A DNA stretch of 11,433 nucleotides from CAIXSC01 sp040381235. GTDB lineage: Bacteria > Planctomycetota > Planctomycetia > Pirellulales > Pirellulaceae. The notes below the pieces were generated by a model. It was not told where the DNA came from. It ran no database searches and worked only from the letters and a program-made list of their open reading frames with translations. Numbering within the stretch: the first letter of the stretch is position 1; each line of letters begins with the position of its first letter. The position numbers and the translations under genes were made by a program. The DNA is taken from positions 1 through 11,433 of the forward strand of contig JBEIHS010000167.1 in NCBI GenBank assembly GCA_040381235.1, in the 5' to 3' direction. This document shows positions 1 to 7,973 of this stretch, piece by piece.

Positions 1-3000
1 CGGCGACGGGAACGGCGACGGGGAGGCGGCGATTGTCGGGTGGGGCGCGGGCGGGGATGTGTCGCGGATGCGGTGTTCAACCACCGATGGCGGGGCGTTA
101 GATGGCGGGACGTTCGATGGGGCGGCGAGTTCCGCGGCGTAGGCCGGTTGGGTGGTGGATGGGTCGAGCAGCATGTCGCCGGATTCCAGAATAGCGAAGT
201 AAGAAGAGCCGGCGCCGCCGCCGGCGAGCACGCCGACGTGCGCCTGCAAGGGCAACGGTTTGTCCAACGGTTGGAGCACGGACGCATAGCGGCGCACATG
301 GGCGGCGGGCTGAGCGATCGGCGGTCCGGGCAGCACTCGGCGATGTCGCAGTTGCCAGGTGGCGGCGATAACGCCCGCGTTACCCATGGCAGCGCCGCAC
401 TGGCCGATTTGTCCAGCGAGCGAGCGGATGGACAGTGGGGCAGGCCGCGGCGTCTCTCCAAACACGGCCGCGATGCCTTCAATGTCGGCAACCTCGTCTT
501 CGCCATCGGCGCCGTCGGTTTCGACGACGTCGATCGCGGAGGGGGCAAGTTGGGCGGAGCGGAGGCCAGCCCGAATGGCCTGTTCGACAGCGCGGGCAGG
601 CTGTTCCAGGTCTGTGAACACCCCCATGCCTCGAATGACAGCCAGCACGGGATCATGATCGCGCCGCGCAAGCGACAGCCGTTTGAGCACGACGACAGCC
701 ACGCCTTCTCCCGGCACGGCGGCGTAGCTGTGGTCCGCGAAGGGGCGCGCAGTGGTGTCTTGAGGAAGCTCTTTGCCCCGCGAAACGATCGCCTGATAAG
801 CACAGTAATCCAAGGCTTGATTGGCGCCGGCACAGATCACCATATCGCAGTCGCCACGACGCAGCTGATCGATCGCCACCGACATCGCGGCCAGCCCCGA
901 ACCTTCACCCGCGTCGATAGCCACAGCGCCGCCCATCAGATCGAACGCCTTCGTGATCCGCGACGCCAGCGTGCTCGACGTAAAGCTGCCCGTTTCGTCC
1001 AGCAACGCGGGCATACGTTCCAACAACCACGCGTCGTAGGCGGCCAAGGCGGCGTCGATTCGCGTTTGCTCCCAACCAAGCGCTTCGAGTCGTGGCACGA
1101 GGTGGGAATGGAACTCGGGAAGCCGCAACCCCATCTGCAATTGGTCGCAGAAGTCGCCGCGGAAGATCGAGCCGACGACCACGGCCGTGCGTTGGCGGTC
1201 GAGCGGCCGGCGATCGTAGCCCGCGGTGCGCAACGCCTCCGTCGTCGCGTCAAGCAGCAAGAACTGCAGCGGATTGCCTTGCGTCACTTGCTTGGGAGGA
1301 ACCTTGTTCTTCCGCCAATCATATTGGTAGCCGTCTAAAAAGCCGCCAATCAACGGTTGCTCGACGTTGTCGAATAGCCGCCGCCAAGCTTGCCAAGCAG
1401 TCGGGGACCAGCGGCCTTCAGGAGGCTGGCGTCGCGCGTCGCGGGCCGTCTCCAGCAACTCCCCAAGGGCCGCGACCGAAAACGCTCCGGGGAGAATCGC
1501 CCCCGCTCCGATGATCGCGATCGGCTCGAATCCACCGGCCACCTCCGGTTCGCTCGACAAGCCGCCAGCTGCCTTGCTCGAAGCCGCGCCGGACGCCTTG
1601 CTGAGCGCGGTGCCAGCCGGATCGCTGGAACCGGCGCTGGTTGCCTGGTTCGTCGCGGCGCTGAGCGACCCGTTCGGCATGTCGACGGATGCGCCGCTCA
1701 AAGCAGCGCCGCGAAAGCCGCGGTGCGAACCGGCTCGCCCGTTCCCCTCGTGGGACTTCCCCGCGCGATACTCCTCGAGGACCACATGCGTATTGAGTCC
1801 ACCGATTCCAAACGAGTTGACGGAAGCGAGCCGTGGATGGCCGGGCAATTCGGGCCACGGTTCAGGGCGTGTCGGCAGATAGAACGGCAGCCGGTCCCAC
1901 GGGACTTTCGGATTGGGCTGGCGCAGGCCGGCGACGGGCGGGATCGTTTGGCGTTCCAGCGCGAGGAGCACTTTGGCGACGCCCGCGATGCCGGCGGTCT
2001 CCAGCGTATGGCCGATGTTGCCTTTGGAGGCTCCCAGGGCGATGCGTTGGCCGGGAGCCAAATTTGGACCGATCGATTCGGCCAGCGCCGCGAGTTCGGT
2101 TGCGTCGCCAACCTGCGTCGAGGTGGCATGCGCTTCGATGTACTGCAAGGCGCGGATGTCGATCCCGCGTTGATACACGCGTTGGATCGCCAGGATTTGT
2201 CCCTCTTTGCGCGGCGCCCACAAGCTCTTTCCCTTACCGTCCGAGGCGGACGCGATGTCGCGGATCACTCCCCGAATTCGATCGCCCGCCGCTTCGGCGT
2301 CAGCCAACCGCTTTAAGACGATCGCCACATAGCCTTCGGCGGCCACTAAGCCATCCGCCTCGGCGTCGAAGGGCCGCGAATAGTTGGCTGTCAAGGATTG
2401 AGCGGCGGAGAACAGCACCAGACTGTGTTGCTTCAAACAGGAAACGCCTCCCACGATCGCCATATCGATCGTGCCCAGACGCAGCGCTTGAACACCCAAC
2501 GCCATCGCTTGTAACGACGACGCGCAAGCCGCATCGAGCGCCATCGACGGTCCTGTGAGGCCAAAGGCGCGGGAGATCGCGTGCGCGGCCACGTGCGCGC
2601 TGAAGTTCGGGGCCGGAATGTCCTCGCGCCAACCATAGCTCCGGCGGACTTCCGCCACGATGGAATCGACTAAGCGGTCGAGTTGGCTGTTGGCCAGGGC
2701 TTTGGAACCATCGCGAAAAGCGGGCAGTTCCCGGAGGTACCCGGCCGTCTCCTCGATCAGCGTGGCGAAGATCCAGTCGGTGGAATGACGCGTTCCGCCC
2801 GCGCTTCCGAGGTAGACGCCCGCATGGCGCCGCGGCAAGCGGAACGGATCGAGCCCCGCGTTCCGCAGCGCCCGCGCCGCCACATCGCAAATCGCCAGAA
2901 ACGCTTTGTCCGTGTTTTCAAACGCTGTGCCCGCCAGTCCCAGTTCCGTCGCCGTCACCGGCCGCTCGGCAACAATCCCGCCGATCGTCGTGTAGGTCTT

Positions 3001-3183
3001 GCCGACCGTGCCCTTTTCCGGCGCGAAGTACAGTTCGCGATCCAGCCGATCCGGCGGCAACTCGCCCAGCGCCGATTGTCCCCGCTCCAGCAATCTCCAG
3101 TACTCGGTGGCATCCGCCGCTCCAGGCAGGCGGCATTCCAAGCCCACGATCGCGATCGGCGTGATCCCTTCCGACCCAAGCAT
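1..3183 (-). CDS. Ketosynthase / chain-length-factor (KS-CLF) synthase subunit, 3' end off window
   Basis: Large open frame, at least 1061 residues, with no stop before the left edge. Residues ~7-470 form a complete beta-ketoacyl synthase: nucleophile C220 in DAACASS, H352 in EAHATSTQVGD, K387 and H392 in SKGNIGH. It should carry out decarboxylative Claisen condensation on an acyl-carrier-bound chain. A Ser/Ala/Gly-rich linker (~472-552) leads to a second KS fold (~554-1000, starting FEPIAIIGAG) with its active site erased: DAGEGSG has E760 where Cys belongs, ETDG has D890 for the first His, AGQIGQ has A923 and Q928 for Lys and His. KS followed by dead KS is the layout of PfaC (polyunsaturated fatty acid synthase) and heterocyst-glycolipid-type subunits, where the second domain acts as chain length factor. 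A Pro/Ser-rich linker (~1004-1061) then points to more domains beyond the window. The ATG is fixed by a strong Shine-Dalgarno. A modular type I PKS is the alternative; the absence of an acyltransferase between the two KS domains argues against it. Confidence 0.9.
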   Translation of the reverse strand, partial: MLGSEGITPIAIVGLECRLPGAADATEYWRLLERGQSALGELPPDRLDRELYFAPEKGTVGKTYTTIGGIVAERPVTATELGLAGTAFENTDKAFLAICDVAARALRNAGLDPFRLPRRHAGVYLGSAGGTRHSTDWIFATLIEETAGYLRELPAFRDGSKALANSQLDRLVDSIVAEVRRSYGWREDIPAPNFSAHVAAHAISRAFGLTGPSMALDAACASSLQAMALGVQALRLGTIDMAIVGGVSCLKQHSLVLFSAAQSLTANYSRPFDAEADGLVAAEGYVAIVLKRLADAEAAGDRIRGVIRDIASASDGKGKSLWAPRKEGQILAIQRVYQRGIDIRALQYIEAHATSTQVGDATELAALAESIGPNLAPGQRIALGASKGNIGHTLETAGIAGVAKVLLALERQTIPPVAGLRQPNPKVPWDRLPFYLPTRPEPWPELPGHPRLASVNSFGIGGLNTHVVLEEYRAGKSHEGNGRAGSHRGFRGAALSGASVDMPNGSLSAATNQATSAGSSDPAGTALSKASGAASSKAAGGLSSEPEVAGGFEPIAIIGAGAILPGAFSVAALGELLETARDARRQPPEGRWSPTAWQAWRRLFDNVEQPLIGGFLDGYQYDWRKNKVPPKQVTQGNPLQFLLLDATTEALRTAGYDRRPLDRQRTAVVVGSIFRGDFCDQLQMGLRLPEFHSHLVPRLEALGWEQTRIDAALAAYDAWLLERMPALLDETGSFTSSTLASRITKAFDLMGGAVAIDAGEGSGLAAMSVAIDQLRRGDCDMVICAGANQALDYCAYQAIVSRGKELPQDTTARPFADHSYAAVPGEGVAVVVLKRLSLARRDHDPVLAVIRGMGVFTDLEQPARAVEQAIRAGLRSAQLAPSAIDVVETDGADGEDEVADIEGIAAVFGETPRPAPLSIRSLAGQIGQCGAAMGNAGVIAATWQLRHRRVLPGPPIAQPAAHVRRYASVLQPLDKPLPLQAHVGVLAGGGAGSSYFAILESGDMLLDPSTTQPAYAAELAAPSNVPPSNAPPSVVEHRIRDTSPPAPHPTIAASPSPFPSP
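86..130. repeat. 15-bp in-frame tandem repeat in the linker after the CLF domain
   Basis: Two similar 15-bp units (86-100 and 101-115, both beginning GATGGCGGG) are followed by a decayed third (116-130). On the minus strand they encode PSNVP, PSNAP and a degenerate copy, inside the Pro/Ser-rich interdomain linker of the synthase. A 12-bp near-repeat (CGGCGACGGGAA, then CGGCGACGGGGA) at positions 1-24 encodes more Ser-Pro linker. Confidence 0.6.
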
Positions 3184-3191
3184 AGCCACTT

Positions 3192-3200
3192 CCCCCCTCC
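3192..3200 (-). promoter_or_regulatory. Strong Shine-Dalgarno for the KS-CLF gene
   Basis: On the minus strand GGAGGGGGG lies 8 nt before the ATG at 3183-3181. It fixes the start of the KS-CLF gene and suggests strong independent translation. The reductase gene just upstream has no such site. Confidence 0.75.
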
Positions 3201-3426
3201 AATTCACCACGACGGAACAAGTCGCCGGGGTGCGCTAACGGTCTCGCCTACCACCGAAAGGGTAGACCAACAATTGCGCAAAGGAAGGAATTTCCGGGAA
3301 GGCGGATAGCAGCCTTTACACGATAGTTTGCCCGCGGAAACGATTGAGCCGATCGCGCCGCCTGCAGCTAAAGGACCGGAAGCAAAAGTCGACAAGGCGA
3401 TCGGCCGCCTGGCGCCATCCCGAGAA

Positions 3427-4977
3427 CTATGCCGGTCGAGTGAAGAATTCAAGCCAACCCGTGATTCGATCGATATCGATCGCGTCCGCCATAAAGACGG
3501 AAACTCGGCCGTTCCCGATGGCCGAGGCGGCGGTTATTTCGCCGCTGCGGAGCCGATCAAAGGTCGCGGCTGTCATCCGAAAGACCGCTGTCGAGGTATC
3601 GACGCCCCATAGCCCCCGGCCGCTCGCCGCCAACCGGCCGTTCAACGTCGACATCCACCAGCTGACGCCACCGTGCCCGGTGATCTCGAACGCCACAGTC
3701 CACGCGGCCCCGGCGAACAACAACTTTGCGGCTGATTCAGGCACGACTGTCGCGGTTACCGGTCGCCCGCCGTCGATCGCCGGCCATCCGCGGGCCACGC
3801 TCGCTTCCAGCTGCTGGCGAATGTCGTGACGGGCCGGGACCACCGGCGCTGCCGGGAAACCGAAATTATCACGTATCGCGGCCGTGGCCAACATCTTCAG
3901 CGTCGCCGCGTCCAAGACGGGGCATGGCAAATCCGGCAGGGCTTGATCCGTGTTGGTTCGATCGAAACTCGGATCGTCCCGCCAATACGCTCGGTACATT
4001 TCCATCTGGCGACGCACCGCCGCCCAGAGTTCCAGCAACTGCGTGGATTCGGCGGGACCCGCCGAATCGGCGCGACGCGGCGCCGCCGATGGCAACTCGG
4101 ACAACACCTGGTCGAACACATCGTGGATCGTCGCGACCGTCACGGGCCTCGTAGCCGTTAAATGGTAGGTGCGGCCATGGCATGCGGGCGAATCCACCAA
4201 ACGAGCGATCGCCGCCGCCACCCACTCGACTGGCACCAAATCCTTGCGTTCATCGCCGCGCAGCCCCAGCAGGTCGAGAAACCGCATCCCGCTCGCTCGT
4301 CCCTGCGCCATCACGCCGCGCGCTTCACTGGCGACCCGCAGCGGCGTGTAGAACCCGTGGTAGGTCGAACTGTAGCCTGTCCGCGAATCGCCCACGATGA
4401 TCGACGGACGGTAAATCGTCACCGATTCCAACTGCCGCGCAGCCCGCAAACGCCGCTCCGATTCGCACTTCGTCTCCTCATAAACATTCCCTAACGCCTG
4501 CCCCACATCGAGCTCGTCCTCCCGCACCACGCCCGTCCGCCGGCCGGCCACATACGCTGTCGACACCGCGTGAAACTCGCGGATGCCAAGCCGCTCGCAT
4601 TCCGCCAACAACCCGGCGGTCGCTCCCACATTGCTCTTCCACGGCTCGCCCGTCTCCGCGTCGGCGACAAACTTTAGCGAGGCGGCCGAATGCAACACGC
4701 GCGAACAATTCGCCGCCAGCCACTCGCGGTCCGCCGCGCTCACTCGCAATCCCTCGCTGTCGATCCCGCCTTCCAGAATGACCGGACGCGGCAACGAACG
4801 GCCCAAAAGCCGCTCGGAACGCGCCAAGATCGTCTCGATCCGATCGGCCGCCGCCGCCACCCGCTGGCGCCGCGCCAACACCGCCACCGGCAGTTGCCGA
4901 ACCAGCAACTCTGGCAGCAGATAGCGGCCAAGCAATCCTGTGGCGCCGGTAAGAAGGCAGTGGGGGAGGGTGGGCAT
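3427..4977 (-). CDS. Thioester reductase-like extended SDR with C-terminal SCP2-like domain
   Basis: The 516-residue protein begins with an NAD(P)-binding Rossmann fold of the fatty acyl-CoA reductase / Lys2 thioester-reductase family: TGATGLLG at residues 10-17, HSAAS at 96-100, VSTAYVAG at 138-145, catalytic YEETK at 166-170, and the family-typical YRPSIIVGDSRTG at 189-201. Such enzymes reduce a carrier-bound acyl thioester to an aldehyde, sometimes on to the alcohol. From ~404 to 516 the sequence changes character; FDRLRSGEITAASAIGNG (about 470-487) resembles the conserved helix-strand of SCP2 sterol-carrier domains, which bind lipids in a hydrophobic pocket. The SCP2 call is by eye. The gene lies 91 bp after ymdB and 243 bp before the KS-CLF gene on the same strand, so it probably releases or tailors that synthase's product, as the HglB/HetM reductase does in heterocyst glycolipid pathways. 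No Shine-Dalgarno precedes the ATG; a repeat occupies that space. Confidence 0.85.
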   Translation of the reverse strand: MPTLPHCLLTGATGLLGRYLLPELLVRQLPVAVLARRQRVAAAADRIETILARSERLLGRSLPRPVILEGGIDSEGLRVSAADREWLAANCSRVLHSAASLKFVADAETGEPWKSNVGATAGLLAECERLGIREFHAVSTAYVAGRRTGVVREDELDVGQALGNVYEETKCESERRLRAARQLESVTIYRPSIIVGDSRTGYSSTYHGFYTPLRVASEARGVMAQGRASGMRFLDLLGLRGDERKDLVPVEWVAAAIARLVDSPACHGRTYHLTATRPVTVATIHDVFDQVLSELPSAAPRRADSAGPAESTQLLELWAAVRRQMEMYRAYWRDDPSFDRTNTDQALPDLPCPVLDAATLKMLATAAIRDNFGFPAAPVVPARHDIRQQLEASVARGWPAIDGGRPVTATVVPESAAKLLFAGAAWTVAFEITGHGGVSWWMSTLNGRLAASGRGLWGVDTSTAVFRMTAATFDRLRSGEITAASAIGNGRVSVFMADAIDIDRITGWLEFFTRPA

Positions 4978-5003
4978 CGAGTGGAGACGGTTGTTAGTTG
5001 TCA

Positions 5004-5059
5004 GTTTGCGGTTGTCGGTTTGCGGTTGTCGGTTTGCGGTTGTCGGTTAGCGGTTTGCG
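5004..5059. repeat. 14-bp tandem repeat between ymdB and the reductase gene
   Basis: Three perfect copies of GTTTGCGGTTGTCG (5004-5017, 5018-5031, 5032-5045) are followed by a degenerate fourth (5046-5059). Upstream, TTGTTAGTTGTCA at 4991-5003 is a decayed related element. The array fills most of the 91 bp between the ymdB stop and the reductase ATG, so it forms the leader of the reductase message. It looks like a noncoding intergenic simple-sequence array. Confidence 0.85.
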
Positions 5060-5068
5060 GCTACGTGG

Positions 5069-5857
5069 CTAAGTGGCCGGTTCACGGAACACGAAACGCT
5101 CGATCGCGGTCGCGCGGCCCGTGTCGGCGTCCAGCGTCACAATCGCGCCGTTGATGCGGACATCTCCTGTGGCGACCTCGAATTCGGACGGCACGAAGGT
5201 CAGGGTCGTCTCCCGCACGCGATCGATGCGCCGTCCCAAAATACTGTCGTGCGGGCCTGTCATACCCACATCGCATTGAAACGCCGTGCCTCCCGGCAGA
5301 ATCTGTTCGTCGGCGGTCGGCACATGCGTGTGAGTGCCGAGCACTGCCGTGACACGGCCATCGAGCACCCGACCCATCAGTTGTTTATCGCTGGTCGCCT
5401 CGGCATGAAAGTCGATCACCCGCACTTTCACTTCGGGCGGAATCTCAGCCAGCACCTGTTCCACTCGCGTGAACGGACAGTCGCAAGGCCGCATGAAAAC
5501 CCGGCCCAGCAGGCTCACGACGGCGATCGGAACGCCGCCGGCCGCGTGCACGACAGTCCAGGGTCGGCCCGGCGCCGCTTCCGGAAAATTCGCCGGCCGC
5601 ACCACCCGCGGCTGTTCCCGCAGCACTGGGTAGATCTCGCGGCGCCGATAAATGTGATCGCCCAAAGTCACGCAGTCGATGCCGGCAGCGATCAGATCGA
5701 AGTAAATCGACGGCGTGATGCCCGAACCGTCGGCCGCGTTCTCGGCATTGGCGATCACCGCGTCCAACCGCTCGGCGACGCGGATCTCCCGCAGATGCCG
5801 CTGCAACACTCGCCGTCCCGGACGGCCCACGATGTCGCCAATCATGAGCAGTCGCAT
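5069..5857 (-). CDS. ymdB: YmdB-family 2',3'-cyclic-nucleotide 2'-phosphodiesterase
   Basis: At 262 residues this is full length for the YmdB calcineurin-like metallophosphoesterase family, which hydrolyses cyclic nucleotide phosphates (in Bacillus subtilis it affects biofilm and motility choice). Metal-binding motifs are visible in order: MIGDIVG with D8, NAEN with E39 and N40, LGDH with D67 and H68, FHAEATSDK, and GTHTHVPT near residue 175. The usual family motif is LGNH, so D67 replaces the metal-binding Asn. The ATG starts 5 nt after the rny stop, which implies cotranscription and translational coupling. The rny-ymdB pairing is a classic conserved arrangement and links the protein to RNA turnover. 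No sign of truncation. Confidence 0.95.
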   Translation of the reverse strand: MRLLMIGDIVGRPGRRVLQRHLREIRVAERLDAVIANAENAADGSGITPSIYFDLIAAGIDCVTLGDHIYRRREIYPVLREQPRVVRPANFPEAAPGRPWTVVHAAGGVPIAVVSLLGRVFMRPCDCPFTRVEQVLAEIPPEVKVRVIDFHAEATSDKQLMGRVLDGRVTAVLGTHTHVPTADEQILPGGTAFQCDVGMTGPHDSILGRRIDRVRETTLTFVPSEFEVATGDVRINGAIVTLDADTGRATAIERFVFREPAT

Positions 5858-5862
5858 TGCCG

Positions 5863-7416
5863 CTATCGCGCCACTTCCGTGAATCGCGACTCCCGCACCA
5901 CCGTGATCTTGATCTCGCCCGGATAGGTCAACTGCTCCTCGAAAGCTTTCGCGATATCGCGGGCGATCTTGGCCGCTTTAGCGTCGTCCGTGTCGCGGGC
6001 GCTGGCGAGCACCCGCAATTCGCGTCCCGCTTGAATAGCGAACGCCTGTTCCACGCCCGGAAAGCCGAGCGCGATCGATTCCAACTCCTCCATCCGCTTG
6101 ACGTATCGCTCGAGCGACTCGCGCCGCGCGCCCGGCCGCGAGGCGCTGCACGCATCGGCGGTGGCCACAAGCACCGTGTACGGATGCTTGGTCGTGATGT
6201 CGTCGTGATGGCCCGCCGCCGCGTGCACCACGTCTTCGCGCTCGCCGTGGCGCTTCAACAGATCGGCCCCGATCTTCGGATGGCCGCCTTCCAAGTCGTG
6301 GTCGGCCGCCTTGCCGATGTCGTGGAGCAATCCGCAGCGCCGCGCGATCTGGCCATTCAACCCGACCATCTCGGCCAGCATCCCCGACAGGAACGCCACC
6401 TCGATGCTGTGACGCAACACGTTTTGGCTATAACTGCTGCGGAAATGCAGGCGTCCCAACATGTAGGCCAAGCGGGGATGCAAGTTCGTGACATCCACCT
6501 CCAGCGCCGCGGCTTCGCCTTTCTTCTGTATCAGCGCCTCGATCTCCTTCGTGGTCTCCGCCACCAGCTCTTCGATCCGCGACGGATGGATCCGCCCATC
6601 GCCGATCAACTTGCCGAGCGACAGCCGGGCGATTTCGCGGCGCACCGGATCAAAGCAGCTGACAATCACCACGCCCGGCGTGTCGTCGATGATCACATCC
6701 ACGCCCGTCGCCTTCTCGAACGCGCGTATATTGCGCCCTTCCCGGCCGATGATCCGCCCCTTCATCTCGTCGTTCGGAATATCGACCGTGCTCGTCGTGC
6801 TTTCCGCCGTATGCGACGCGGCATAGCGGTGCAACGCGGTCAGCAAGATATCGCGGGCCCGCTCGTCGCACATTTCCGTCACCCGTCGCTCGTGCTTCGC
6901 GATGCGGCTGCCGACTTCGCCCGCCAACTCGTCCTCCAACCGGTCCATCAGCCGCGACGTGGCCTCCTCCCGGTTCAGTCCGCTGATTTGATGCAACTGC
7001 TGCCGTTCGGACTCGATCAGCTTGTTCAGTTCCTCTTGTTTCCGGAGCGTCTCGTCGAGCTTTTCCTTCGACTTGCGCTGTGTCGCTTCGGCGATCTTCT
7101 CTTGTTTGCGGAGATCATCGACTTGCTGCACGATTAGTTCGGCGCGTTTTTCCAGTTGGCGTTCACGCTCCCGCAATTCCTCCCGCGAGCGTGTCAATTC
7201 CTGCTCGGCGGCCGTCTTGTGGCGAAGCGTGACTTCCTTGATCTCCAGTTCGGCTTCCCGGACCTTCGTCGAGGCTTCTTTCTCGGCCCGCGTTAGCAGT
7301 TCCTTGGCTTTGGTGTCCGCATCCAGCCCCCGGCTCTTGTCGAACCAGCGGATGCCAAGCGCCCCGGCCACGGCGGCGGCCGCTCCCGAGAGAAGGGCGA
7401 TGAGTACATAGTCCAC
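5863..7416 (-). CDS. rny: Ribonuclease Y
   Basis: Membrane-anchored endoribonuclease that initiates mRNA decay. From the GTG at 7416 the protein has 517 residues, normal for RNase Y. An N-terminal membrane helix (residues ~3-24, VLIALLSGAAAAVAGALGI) is followed by a long charged coiled coil (~35-160), a KH RNA-binding domain with GRIIGREGRNIR at 220-231, and an HD domain with H336, the H365-D366 pair in LLHDIGK, and GHHDD near 402-406. The C-terminal region ending PGEIKITVVRE is typical of the family. The in-frame GTG at 7452 would add 12 residues (LQRSFCRGEFA and the first residue) ahead of the membrane helix. I prefer 7416 because GGAGAG lies 6 nt before it and the helix then starts at once, as in relatives. 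It heads the minus-strand run and is followed by ymdB. Confidence 0.96.
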   Translation of the reverse strand: MDYVLIALLSGAAAAVAGALGIRWFDKSRGLDADTKAKELLTRAEKEASTKVREAELEIKEVTLRHKTAAEQELTRSREELRERERQLEKRAELIVQQVDDLRKQEKIAEATQRKSKEKLDETLRKQEELNKLIESERQQLHQISGLNREEATSRLMDRLEDELAGEVGSRIAKHERRVTEMCDERARDILLTALHRYAASHTAESTTSTVDIPNDEMKGRIIGREGRNIRAFEKATGVDVIIDDTPGVVIVSCFDPVRREIARLSLGKLIGDGRIHPSRIEELVAETTKEIEALIQKKGEAAALEVDVTNLHPRLAYMLGRLHFRSSYSQNVLRHSIEVAFLSGMLAEMVGLNGQIARRCGLLHDIGKAADHDLEGGHPKIGADLLKRHGEREDVVHAAAGHHDDITTKHPYTVLVATADACSASRPGARRESLERYVKRMEELESIALGFPGVEQAFAIQAGRELRVLASARDTDDAKAAKIARDIAKAFEEQLTYPGEIKITVVRESRFTEVAR

Positions 7417-7422
7417 AGCGAA

Positions 7423-7428
7423 CTCTCC
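7423..7428 (-). promoter_or_regulatory. Shine-Dalgarno that decides the rny start
   Basis: GGAGAG on the minus strand, 6 nt before GTG at 7416-7414. The upstream candidate GTG at 7452 has only a weaker GGATGAG-like stretch before it. Confidence 0.6.
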
Positions 7429-7672
7429 GCGGCAAAAGCTTCGCTGGAGCACGCGAGATACTCATCCGCTGTTCCGCCGCGCAAGAAACCGCATCACGCG
7501 GTGCATGCCGCGCGTCGTATTGGCGACGTTCGCCAGGTCATGATTTCAGTGCGACTTAACCGCGAGTGTTCCGCTCGTAGACAGCCCAATGTGGCCGCCA
7601 GCCAAGCACCCGATCAACACGAGCGGATATCCTCTGACAGGAAATCCCGTCCAGTCGTGGTAAAAGGACAAG

Positions 7673-7686
7673 GGCGTTCGAACGCC
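7673..7686. promoter_or_regulatory. Perfect 14-bp palindrome, candidate operator
   Basis: GGCGTTCGAACGCC is its own reverse complement and lies about 260 bp upstream of the rny start in the divergent intergenic region. A dimeric regulator could bind such a site. There is no spacer between the half-sites and no U-tract, so it does not look like a terminator. The function is unknown. Confidence 0.35.
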
Positions 7687-7973
7687 GCGCTAATTCAGCG
7701 AACCTGACCATCCGCGGCGAAGTCGCTCGCGGGCAAGAAGCGCCGGGCGAACACACCAACGCGAAAACCCGCGTCGGCTTCACGCCACGGCACAACGACC
7801 ACGCCAACAACAGAATCGCCCACAGAACGTGCATGTCGCCTCTCGACCTGAAAACGCGAAACGTCTCCGCCCGACGAACCCATGTGGAACGCGTCAAGCC
7901 GACCAAACCACGCTCGGCGAGCCGAACAGGATGAACTATCCCCAGCAACCCCAGACGTTTATGATCGACAACA

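Noticed and set aside
40..2558. Long plus-strand open frames opposite the synthase (432, 308 and 241 residues)
   Set aside because: They are antisense to a KS-CLF frame with clear motifs, are Arg/His/Gly-rich with no recognisable domain, and arise from GC-rich third-position bias.
5004..5059. Possible CRISPR array
   Set aside because: The 14-bp units are directly contiguous, with no spacers and no cas genes near.
5857..7137. 426-residue plus-strand frame opposite rny
   Set aside because: Antisense shadow of RNase Y, whose KH and HD motifs are unmistakable.
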